From Gavia stellata (Eukaryota > Chordata > Aves > Gaviiformes > Gaviidae), in the NCBI RefSeq assembly GCF_030936135.1, contig NC_082600.1, positions 26,915,943 to 26,979,942 of the forward strand: a stretch of DNA of 64,000 nt. Direction: 5' to 3'. A model generated the notes under the pieces. That model saw only the letters and a program-made list of their open reading frames with translations. It ran no database searches and was not told the DNA's origin. Shown in pieces: positions 1-11,450 of this stretch. Numbering within the stretch: position 1 is the first letter of the stretch; each line of letters starts with the position of its first letter. The translations under genes and the position numbers were made by a program.

Positions 1-984
1 CCAACAGTGTTGAGGTGGCCTTCAGCCGGACACACGTACCAATGCAGGTGGTGTCTTTGCCTCTACCTTGAGAAAGGAGTTCTCAAGAGCTGGAGTAACA
101 GGGCTGGATACCATTGGGGAGGCCTCCCTGCTCTCATGGGATTCTTCACGCGTGAACATTAGGGAGGGAGCAGAGTAGTGCGCCGCACACAGAGGTAACC
201 TGCCCCAGCAGCACATGTTTCACTGCACAAGCAGCAGGAATGAGAGAGCACAGTAACCCCTCTAAACTAACTTGGGAAGGAGAGGCCGTGTTACACAGAC
301 CTCAGGGACAGAACATGTTCCCAGAGCATGTGGGCTGTTTGCCATGACTCATATTCATTCAAGGTCTGGGCTAGATTTAATAGAAAGTGGGGGGCAAGTG
401 AAGGGTCAGTGTTCTGCTTATTCCACTCAATCCAAAGTGAAAAGAAAGGGTGTATGTCTCCTCTCACAGCCAGAAGGCAATACTCCGTAGCTGCTCTTAG
501 AGGTGCCAGAACTCATCCAGAGGTACCCAGAGCCAGGGTGCATGTCCACTCCTCTCCAGGCAGGAGGAAGCTGGGCTGTTAAGCACATGCAAATGACTGG
601 GTGGGCCCCAGGCTGGAGATGGCCTCCCTGATTCAGATACATGAACTCACCTGCCCTTTTTACCTCCTTTCCAGTGAGGCCTCCCACTCGTCCCTGAAAG
701 GCCACAGCAGGTGACATGCAGAGGCACAGAGGAGCAGGAAGGGACCAGACCCAGACAGATCAGATGGGCACCACTGCCCACCAGAATGGGTGGGAAGGAC
801 ATAGTCACAGCCAGCCCTGACTAACACCAGGGCAAGGACAGGTCCAGCCTTCAGGGTGTTCCCACCCCAGTGCGCCCTATGCCTCAGGCAGCTAGCACCA
901 GTCTGCAGTTCAGTGGGAGGCTAGGAAACCCCTTTAGCGTCACAGGGAAGAGATGCAGAAGTTAACACAAGGACAGCTTCAGCA
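1..984. other. FOS 3' flank, no gene recognised
   Basis: Moderately GC-rich sequence with only short chance ORFs. Besides the AP-1 palindrome at 344-352 it has a perfect octamer ATGCAAAT at 587-594. I see no exon, RNA gene or recognisable repeat. Confidence 0.6.
344..352. promoter_or_regulatory. Perfect AP-1 palindrome ATGACTCAT, 3' of FOS
   Basis: ATGACTCAT lies about 640 bp beyond the FOS poly(A) signal. The match to the FOS/JUN consensus is exact. Function is inferred. Confidence 0.4.
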
Positions 985-999
985 GTCAACTTAAATGCT

Positions 1000-1005
1000 T
1001 TTATT
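1000..1005 (-). terminator. FOS polyadenylation signal AATAAA
   Basis: TTTATT on the plus strand reads AATAAA on the minus strand, about 770 nt after the FOS stop and beyond the AU-rich element. Cleavage is expected at roughly 975-990. Two further AATAAA-like hexamers lie inside the AU-rich block at about 1135-1160, so minor upstream cleavage is possible. Confidence 0.7.
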
Positions 1006-1112
1006 GACAATGTCTCTGAACAATAATAAGCAAACAATGCTTAAGTTTCATCCAAATTCACTTTCCACATGTCAAAAGAGACCTCAAGGTAGAAAAAAAT
1101 AAAATAAAAATA

Positions 1113-1145
1113 TAAATATCTGAGAATCCATCTTAATAAATAAAT
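1113..1145 (-). promoter_or_regulatory. AU-rich mRNA instability element in FOS 3' UTR
   Basis: Read on the minus strand, ATTTA pentamers occur at 1117-1113 and as two overlapping copies (ATTTATTTA) at 1145-1137. FOS mRNA decay through this kind of ARE, bound by TTP/BRF and HuR proteins, is established. The position in the distal 3' UTR fits. Confidence 0.85.
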
Positions 1146-1773
1146 TAAAAACACAATAAAAACGTTTTCATGGAAAACTTATGTCAGGACATTCAGACCA
1201 CCTCAACAATGCATGATCAGTAAAGTTACAATGAACATCAATGTAGAACTACAGTACATGGATATAGCTATTCATCTACCTACTAGAAAATAAAATAATC
1301 TTTTTCCCCCCCACATAAGATGGGTCATTGCTAAGTCATCAGAACACGATATTGCCAGGAACACAGTAGTTATTGTTAATCAGCTGCACTAGATACGAGT
1401 TGGAGATACCCAGCACCAGGTTAAATTCCAATCATTTAAAACCAAGAGATTAATTAGTTAATGCTAGTGATACTAAGGAGGGGAGGGAGTCACCTACCCA
1501 GCCATGTGGGACATGCTACAGACTACCAGCTCTCATGGATGGGCCACTGGGGACGAGACAAACTCCATGCGATTTGCTACATCTCTGGAAGAGGTATGAG
1601 GCCTCGGTGCGGGGCACTCTGCCAGCCCCCAGGGCACCAGGCCAGATGGGGCAGGGGGGTGGCGGTGGCGGGGCCCTCCCCAGGCCCAGGGAGCCCCATG
1701 GGGCACAGCGGCAAGTCCGTGGGGGTGCACGGGCAGGGGAGGGGCCCGGCAGGTCAGTCAATGCTGGAGCCCC

Positions 1774-3565
<1,792 letters not shown>

Positions 3566-3712
3566 GTCGGCTCGGTGCGCGCAAGCCGGCGGTGCGAGGT
3601 GATGCGGTGGTAGCGGAGCGCCCTTGGGGAGGAAGCGAGGAGGGGGCCGGCTGCGTGCGTCCCTCTGTCCGGTCCGCGCGTCTCTCCGCTCCGCCGCCGG
3701 GGCTGCCTCTGC
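3566..3712 (-). other. FOS: FOS 5' UTR
   Basis: About 147 nt of GC-rich leader between the ATG and the transcription start inferred from the TATA box, close to the length known for mammalian FOS. The start site itself is inferred by TATA spacing. Confidence 0.7.
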
Positions 3713-3737
3713 TGCTGGAGTACCGCGCGGCGCCTCC

Positions 3738-3745
3738 CTTTTATA
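3738..3745 (-). promoter_or_regulatory. FOS TATA box (TATAAAAG)
   Basis: TATAAAAG on the minus strand, about 175 nt upstream of the ATG. It places the transcription start near 3712. A strong TATA box is characteristic of the FOS promoter. Confidence 0.93.
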
Positions 3746-3755
3746 CCCTCCCGCC

Positions 3756-3762
3756 AACGTCA
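3756..3762 (-). promoter_or_regulatory. FOS proximal CRE-like site (TGACGTT)
   Basis: TGACGTT on the minus strand, just upstream of the TATA box. It corresponds in position and sequence to the CREB/ATF site near -60 in mammalian FOS, which mediates calcium and cAMP induction. Confidence 0.88.
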
Positions 3763-3994
3763 CTGGGGACGCGCCACCCGCGCCCGCGGGGGGGCCGCCC
3801 GCCCCGCACCCGCTCCGCACCGCCCCCGGGGCCGTCCCGCGCGCCGCCCGCCGCCGCCTCCCGCAGAAGAAAGCCGCGACGAGGGGCGGGAGGCGGTCGC
3901 CGGGGCGGAGGGAGCCCCGCGGGCGGCGCGGCGGGGCGCGGCGGTGGGGTTCCCCCCCCCGCGCGCAGTGGTCTGGCCGGGCTCGGGAACCCAC

Positions 3995-4001
3995 TGACGC
4001 A
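3995..4001 (-). promoter_or_regulatory. FOS AP-1-like (FAP) site next to the SRE
   Basis: TGCGTCA on the minus strand, a few bases 3' of the CArG box in the sense of FOS transcription. This is the same arrangement as the FAP element of mammalian FOS, an AP-1/ATF site implicated in induction and autoregulation. Confidence 0.85.
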
Positions 4002-4006
4002 GATAT

Positions 4007-4029
4007 CCTTATATGGGATACATCCTGTG
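4007..4029 (-). promoter_or_regulatory. FOS serum response element with Ets (TCF) site
   Basis: On the minus strand a CArG box CCATATAAGG (4016-4007) is preceded by CACAGGATG (4029-4021), an Ets-type ternary complex factor site. SRF plus ELK1-family binding here is the established route for MAPK induction of FOS. It lies about 300 nt upstream of the inferred start, as in mammals. Confidence 0.95.
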
Positions 4030-4043
4030 CGAGGGGGCGTGAC

Positions 4044-4052
4044 TGACGGGAA
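4044..4052 (-). promoter_or_regulatory. FOS sis-inducible element (TTCCCGTCA)
   Basis: TTCCCGTCA on the minus strand, immediately upstream of the SRE. It matches the known STAT1/STAT3 site (SIE) near -345 in mammalian FOS. Confidence 0.9.
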
Positions 4053-4090
4053 GCGCTCCAGGCTGCAGCCAAGTGCGGCGGGCGGTGCGC

Positions 4091-4115
4091 GGGACGGGAC
4101 GGGGCGGGACGGGAC
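4091..4115. repeat. GGGAC pentamer tandem, 5 units
   Basis: Four GGGAC units and one GGGGC unit in tandem, directly upstream of the FOS SIE. The G-runs make it a possible quadruplex-forming stretch on the plus strand. Confidence 0.8.
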
Positions 4116-4119
4116 GCGG

Positions 4120-7100
4120 CGGCCCCTCCCCCCCCACGCGTGGCGAGACCCCGCCGGGGGCCCCGGCGCACCAACGTTGTCCCGCCGCGAGTGACCCCCT
4201 CCCCGGGGGGGGGCCGGCGGCACCGCGGCTCGGCGGGGCCCCCGCGCAGCCCCGCCGCGGAGCGAGGTGCTCCAAGGGAGGCGGCAAAGCAGGGCCGGGG
4301 GCCGGGCCCCGCAGCGGGCGGCCGGGCAGGCGTGCGCTCTGCGCTGCAAGTAAACGCCGTCCCCGGCACGGAGCGGGGTCTGCCCACAGCTGGGCATGGG
4401 GACACGGCAGGCCCTACGTGCGGAAAGCCGGACCTACCCGCTCCCCTGCAGCGAGGAACGCGTTACGCTCATGGGGCACTCTTTACTTGTCTATTATACA
4501 CGCACAGTAATAGCTGAGAGCGAGGGTAGCGGCACAGGGCGCTGGGAAGCCCTGCCAGGGAAGCCTGGGGGGCCGCAGCCCCCCCCCGAAGGTTGGGAGA
4601 GCTTGGGAGCAGTGCTCAGGGGTGCTGGGACACCCGTCAAGGGCACGAGCAGGGGGCCACCGGGAAACCACCAGCGAGGAGCGAGGCTCGTCCTTTCCTC
4701 CAGTTTGGGTGTTGTTTTGATCCCTGTTGCAGCGAAGCCCGGAGACACCCACCCACGACGGGGATGTCAGGCAGCCCTGGCTCAGGTCAGGCTAAGCTGG
4801 GAGCCAGACCGCAGACTCGCCTTGCACGGGAGCCAAGAGATCGCGGCTATAGATAGTAACAGGGAAGCTGCAGCAGCAACCGTGTTTACAGCAACAAACA
4901 GAGCCTGCAGCGCAGTCTCCAAGCAGGAGCGTCACCCAGCCAGGCTGGGATCCTGCTGGCAGCCTCTCCCGCTGTTTGAGCTCATGGGCTAAATGCAGCG
5001 CCTGATGCTGCTGCTGTTGCTGTTGCTGTGCGAGCAACCTCCGTTCTTAGAGATCTGGGCCACGGGGGCGGGAGAACTGGGCCAGCTGCTATTTCTGAGC
5101 TGCCCGTCAGAGCGGAGGGGATAGCCAAGGACTGCCGCAGCTCAGGGCCCGCACCGCTCCCTGGGAAAGGACCGCGGGGGCCAGCGCTGCCTCTCGCCAG
5201 CTCAGCGCCAGCCCATGGGCTAGCCCCTCTCTGGGCAGGTGTCGGCCACCCCAGGTCCCTGTGCTGCTGGGGGCTCCTTGCCCCGGCCAGTGTTCCCCCT
5301 GTGCCAGCTGCCAAAACAGTGGGGTAAGCATGGTCTCTTCAGCAGCCCCAGACTGCCCGCGAGGAGGTCCCCCCTCAGCATTGCCCAGAGGAGGGATGTA
5401 CCAGAAAATTAACAAAACCATGACCCTGCCGTCTCCGCCAGCGGCCAAGTGGCAGGCCAACCCTCTGCGGCCACATCCCCAGCAGGGCCTGGGTTGACAC
5501 ACTGGTGCCCAGTATGGGTGAGAGCCTCCAACAGAGTTTCAAGTCCCAGACGTTTGCCAGGCACATTGCAGAAAATCCCTGCCTAGTGCTGCTGCTGTCT
5601 AGAAACTGCCCCAGGGTTCCTCTAGCCAAACTGCCCCCCCCCCCCCAAAAGAAGCGTCTGGAAATCAGGGAGGGGGGACCCGCTTCACCAAAGCTCAAAA
5701 TATTTTTGTGGTGCCCATGCAAACCATCTGTTGCCATCTCCGCTGGCGACCGACCGTGCTCTGTTTGTACCAAACGGAAAGTGCACGGATGCTGCAGATT
5801 TCTAACACGTGGAGGCAAGGAAACAGAGAAAGCGAAAACACATGACGTGGGTTTGTTGTTTGCTCCAAACACGGGGCGCACACGTTTTACCGCAGCGTGT
5901 GTGAGAAAAGAAAAAGGAAGCAAGCGGTACCGCAGGGACAAAACAGAGTCAGAGTGTGAACCCTCCTGCCCGGGTGACGGGGTTGCCCTTGCCAGCATGC
6001 CGCCAGAGCCTGACGAAGGTTCCTCACCCCCCTCGCCAGCCGGGAAGAGGCAGAGGCATTCAGCCCTTCCAAAATAGCGCAATCAGAGGAACGGACCACA
6101 AGTCCATCGAGCACTACAACATTATTAAACCTGTACAACCAGGGCCAGCAGGGTTTTGCTGGGCTCCAGTGCTGCTTGGCTGGGCCTCAGCTGTAGGGAT
6201 GCACCACTGTAGGGACTGGGATTCTCCCCAGCCCAGGGGTAAGGGTCCCCCATCCAAGCATAACCCTTTCCTCCTGCTTCAGACAAACCCACAGCATGGT
6301 TGGGCCCTGTGCTGGTGAGGAGGAGGTGGCTGCTGACCACCACCAGCAGGGACATGGCTCTTCCCAGATGCCTGGCCAGATGGAAGAGGCCGTGGCCACT
6401 GCACTGTGCGTGCATTGCAATGGTGCTGGCAGCGCAGAAGGAGAGCACCCATCCAACGAGGATCTTGTCCTGGGTACCAACGGGACCCCTTCACCTGCCT
6501 GGCTCCCGCTTTTCCTCCCTCCAAGCATGGAGGTGAGAAAGCTTGCAGCTCCCAGGCTTACAAGGGAGCAGTGAGCTCCCCAGCCCCAGAGCGCAACATG
6601 GGAACTTGGCCCTGCTTTCACACCCCTCCTTCAGCTGAGCTTGCAACTGAGCCTGGGCTAGGAAAACCACAGCAGAGAAGCGCCTGAGGTGTGTGGGCCG
6701 GTGCAACCCGCACAGCCAAAACCTGCTTCAGGGGCAGGAGATGGCTGTGCCTAAATTTGGCTGCTCACCAGGGGAAAGTTCATGCCAGCAGCATGGCCCT
6801 TTGGCAGCTGCGTGACAGCCCTGACCCACCCTCTGTCTGCAGCACAGACCACAGCGTGGTTCCACGTTCCCTCTCCACGCACGCACTGTCACAGACGTCT
6901 GCCTCCAGCTAACTAGGGGCTGCTGGGGTGGGTGGGAAAGAGACCTGGGGGCCACAGTCCAGCAGCAGGGCTGGCACGTAGGAGACATTGCTGTGGGCAT
7001 CAAAAAATAGCTCCTTGCTGTAAAATACCCCTCTGCACTAAGAAGCCATCCCTGCCTGGCCAAGCGCCCTGCCCATACCATCAGAGGATCCACGCAATAG

Positions 7101-10100
7101 GCTGAACACCCGTTGTGGTACAGACTTCATGGGCAGGCTCCAGGGGCATTAGTGCAATTCCCCCTGCACACACTTGCACGCCTGCTGTTCCCAGTGTCCC
7201 CTGCCGCATACACTCCCAGCGCGGCACGAGGGACCCCCTCCACCCGCCTGGCCCCAGGGAGGCTTGTGGAGCTGGGCAGGGGCTGCAGGGCTCAGGAGCA
7301 AACGGGATGGAAAAGCAGGAAAGGGAACTCATAAACTGGTGGTGGGGGCCTGCCCCCTCTCTTGATGTGGCTGGGGAGCAGGGCGTGAAGGAAGGGCCCT
7401 TAGCACATTATCCAGGGGGCCTGAGTTCCCCCCAACACACACTGCAGCTATCACCCTCCCACCTAGCCTGGGAGCCTCCAGGAGGGCAAGGTTTCCACCT
7501 CTACTGGTCTTTAAAATGCAGTGCATACCCAAAGCAAAGTATAAATAGTAATTAATAATCACAGCAGCTGGGTGTGTGACAGGGACATCCTAAAGAATAA
7601 ACACTGCAAGCGGAGACATCCCGGCATCTCGTGGTCGCACAGCCACATGCCACGGGCTGCCAATTACTGCAGATGACGCCGTCGAGCCCTCCCACCTGTT
7701 CTCACCACTCTGCCTGCTGCTTTCACCTGCACTGTGGTGAATGCTAGCTCGCCAGGCATGGCTGGATCTTGCTCCACATGCTGACAAAAGTGCGCACAAC
7801 TCACAGCCAGCAGGTCTGAAAGGCGGGTTCGCCCATCACAGCGCTTCCTCTGCACCCCATTGCCCCAGGGCCAGGCTGGCAGCTGTAGCCCCACGAGCAA
7901 GGGTTCATAACCCAGAGCAATTCAAGCGCAAAGTTACCCAGCCGCAGCTCCTGCTGCTACCAGCACCATCCCTTCATGCGCGGCAGCAGCGCGACAGAGC
8001 TGGAGCACAACAGCCAAGCTGGCCTCTTATCTCCTCACTGGCTCCAGCGCCATAGGCGCGTCCCGGGGCGTTGTGCGTGCTCACGGTTATAATAATCCCA
8101 GGGCACCGACCAGCCGGGAGGAGAGGAAAACACCTGAAACAAAATGACCTGCACATTTGTGGAACCACTCGATATTTAGAAGTGAAATCCCAGAAATGAA
8201 AGGCAGTAAGCTCACGCTCTGTGAGAGGCAGCACGTTCAAACCCAGTGACAGACAGGCTGATGCAGGTCTTTTCTGCTAATCAAACAAGATCCAAACAAG
8301 GCAAGCACAGCTGCGCTTTCCTTGCTGGAATCCCACAAGGAGCCTGCAATAAAACCCCACACAACCAAAAGAAAGCCTGGGCTTCTCATACCACCCAAGA
8401 GCTTTCTGGAGGTGGCAGCTGGACAGTCCTGTCGCACAACCTGCCTCTTCCCTCATGGGGCCGGGCAGCCCCAGTGATGCTTATGCTGTGGGCTGGGTTC
8501 TGGGTAAAGGGGTCCTGCTCCTCCGTCGGTGCGGTGGCTCTTGAAGAATATGGGCCAAGGGTAGCACAGGAGGAAGTGCTGAGATGAAGGAGGAAAAGGC
8601 CGCTTAGCTAAGGAGATTTTGTTGCGGGCGGAGAACAAACCAGCCGAAGTGAAGTAAAGGGACAGGATGTTGGAAGATTGTTTGGCTCAGGACAGAAAGA
8701 AACCCTCTAATTGTTGTGACTGGGGAGTGCTCCGGGGAAAGGCTCAAGGGGACTCAGGACAAACAAAGGATCACAAAGCTGAAGATAGCCTGGGAGGGAG
8801 GGGGACAGCCTGAGGCTTTGCCACTGCCTGGAGAAACAGCCCTGCTTCACTGGAGGTAGTCCCCAGATCACCTATCTCCGTGTCAGAGACCAGCACACTG
8901 GGTGGGCTGTCCCAGATGACAGCCATTAACACAAGCAAGGTCTCTTTTTGAGTCCTTGGCTCTCACAGTGATGGGGCTGTTGCAGGGAGTCACAGAGATT
9001 CAGCCCGCCCTGGCCCGGGGGGGAGTCACATTCGGTTGCTGCTGCTGAAAGGAAATGGCGAGATTTGAAAGCTAGGTGTTTGCTCCCTGCCCTGGCTGAG
9101 CTGTACCTCGCGCTGGACAGTCAGGCTGCACACGAGGCAGAGCCAAAGGAAGCCACTGGCTCTGTGGAAAGACACTGTCACTGCTGGAATAGAGACCCCA
9201 GTAACGCAGCAAGAGAATAAATGATGAGGCATGGCTACACGGAGAGTTGGCCTTCTCTGCCCTAGGAACAAACATTGGGAATACCCCAGGAAACTGAGGT
9301 TCCTTAGATGGTATTTAAGAAATGTAATAAATACAAAATTCAGTATTATTAAATGGTCTGGGGTTAACAGTGCCATGAATACATACATGTAAACAGTGTG
9401 GAGTGCTGCCAGCCCAGCCCTGAGGCTTTGATCCTCCCCAAGGATCCAGATCTGCCAAGCAATTTGGTTTGGCTGGGGGGTACTGCTGGGAGGGGGAAAC
9501 ATCTTTTGTGTTAACTCATCGCTAAGTATCTGCGCAACTGCGACAAGAGCTAAGCGTATGCTTTCGCAGAGAGACCTGGGAGGAGTATGAGATTTGCAGA
9601 TCACCTGAGGTGCTGTTCCATGTCTGCACGGTGAACAGGGTCTGGAGGAGAGTCTCTGTTGCTCACTGCTACCAGCCCGCAGCTTGTTCCAAGTTGAGGA
9701 AAGCACTTGCCATTATTCAGGCCCATACCAGCACCTGAAGAGATCAGCCATTTCCTTCCCCATCGAGGTCAGATGGAAAACATGTAGACAATAAACAGGC
9801 CAGAGAGTACAGGCCTGGAAACTCAAGTACCTGCCCCCACGGAAGAGGCACAGCAACCCACTTTGGGACTGAGTTTGACTGCTGATTGCACATGGGGGCC
9901 CATCCTTCTCTGTATTCCCCTCCCAGAAGCCTGGCTGCCAAGGGCACAACCGCCAAGCCAGTGGGGACAGGTTAACTTGGTTTCTCCCTGCTTCCTTTAG
10001 GATCTCAACTGAGCTCAGCGGGCTGTGAAACTGACACCTCTTGCCTGCGTCAGATACCCCTCGACCACGCTGGCCTCCCCGGGAACCGAGAGCGCCAGTG

Positions 10101-10300
10101 CGGGTGTGGGCAGACACCAGCATGGAGAAAAAGCACCCTGTGCTCCAGCACAAAGCCCCAGTCAGCCGGCCTGGAGAGCCGCCCGCTGCCACCCACCCGC
10201 ACGGTTCCTGTAAACTGGGTTTCTCTCCTGCCTTCCCCAGGCAAACCCTGCCTCTCCCACGGGGCTGGAGGCAGCCTGGAGAAAGTGGCCCGGCCCTGAT
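4120..10300. other. FOS upstream flank, no gene recognised
   Basis: The CpG island of the FOS promoter runs on to about 4480. Beyond that the sequence is unique-looking and fairly GC-rich, without recognisable coding exons. Items seen: imperfect CTG/TTG run at about 5006-5030, a run of 13 C at 5634-5646, TGACGTGG at 5843-5850 in an AT-richer block, and long but unrecognised overlapping ORFs on both strands at 5375-6082. Confidence 0.55.
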
Positions 10301-11450
10301 GGGGACGTGGAGGACAGAGACGAAGCGCCAGGCAGAGGATGCGCGATGCACCCCGGGGGGTGGGGGGCCGCCCTCCCGGGGCCTGCCGCCTCCCTCCCGC
10401 CCAGCGGCGCGCTGCCCGGGACCCCTCTGGCCCACCCGCGCTGGCCACTGGAGTTTTGGGGCGCTCGCTGAGGCCAATACCCTGGCCGGGCCTCTGACAC
10501 CCCTCGCCCCGGCGGCCTGCACCGGGCTCCCGCCGGGCCCTGCTCGCCCCCTCAGGCCCGGGGTGGGGGACAGCAGGGGGCCGCGGGGCCTGGTGGCCAC
10601 CCAGGAACGTAAGCCCCTCGGCTGGACGCTCCGCGGGGCCGCCGCACCCCCTGCCCGAGGCCCGGGCACGGCCACGCACCGGCACCCCTCGCACGGGCCG
10701 CTCCGGGCGGGGCGGGGGGTGATGCGGGGCTGCCGCGAGGCCGGGCCGAGCCCACGCCCGCGGCCCCGACCCTGCCGCGGGGGCCCCGCCCCCCACCCCT
10801 CCAGGCCAATCCCGGCGCTGTTGCTGGGGCCGGGCCGAGCGCCTGACGTTGCCCGGGAGACAGCGGAACGTTGAAAACACACAAATCTGTTGACGTCGGT
10901 GCGTGGTTTCCGTAGAAACGGCGCGGCAACGTCATCGCCCTCCCCCTCCCTCCTCTCCCCGCCGGAGCTCACGGGCGACGCAGGCGGCGGCGTCAGCCGC
11001 GGCGGGAGGGGTGGAGCCCCGTCGCCATGGCAGCGGCGGAGGGTGGGGCTCGGTCGCCACGGCAGCGGGAGCGGCTGTTGTTTGTTTGGGAGGCGGCGGC
11101 GGACGAGGCCGGCCGGGAGCCTGTGGCGGCCCCGGCCTCGGCCCGCCTCGGCGTCCTGCCCACGCGGCTGCCGGCGCCCGGCCCGGCCCGGCCCGGCTCG
11201 GCACGGCACAGCCCGGCACGGCCCCCCCGCCTGGGCTGTCCCTCTGCCACTGCCCCTGCTGCCAGCCCGGCCCGGGGAGCCCCTCAGCCCGGGGGGGAGC
11301 CCCTCAGCCTGGCCGCGTGGGAGCCCTCATGGGCAGAAGGCAGCAGCCTGGGGCATGGCTTAGTAGAGATCCCTGCGGCCGGCAGTCCCAGCTGAAGCGG
11401 CCGCCCCTCAGCCCGCTGATGGCTGCTGGGCATCCCTGCCGGGCGCACCG
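10300..11450. promoter_or_regulatory. Orphan CpG island with CRE and X-box-like motifs
   Basis: Dense CpG sequence about 7 kb upstream of the FOS start and not attached to any recognised gene. Within 10844-11066 it has TGACGTT (10844-10850), TGACGTC (10891-10897) and AACGTCA (10928-10934). RFX X-box-like sites include GTTGCC at 10848, GTTTCCGTAGAAAC (10906-10919), and two copies of GTCGCC-AY-GGCAGC (11021-11034 and 11053-11066). It could be an enhancer or promoter, possibly of an unannotated transcript. The role is inferred. Confidence 0.55.

Larger units (their letters stand above)
985..1773 (-). other. FOS: FOS 3' UTR
   Basis: Sequence from the FOS stop codon to just past the AATAAA signal, about 790 nt, similar to the length I recall for mammalian FOS. 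The distal half is strongly AT-rich, in contrast to the GC-rich coding exons, and holds the AU-rich instability element listed separately. The 3' boundary is inferred from the poly(A) signal, not observed. Confidence 0.85.

Noticed and set aside
11027-11395. 122-codon plus-strand ORF with a good initiation context (GCCATGG) in the orphan CpG island
   Set aside because: The product is Ala/Pro/Arg-rich low complexity. The ATG context coincides with an X-box-like repeat, and no downstream exon could be joined with confidence.
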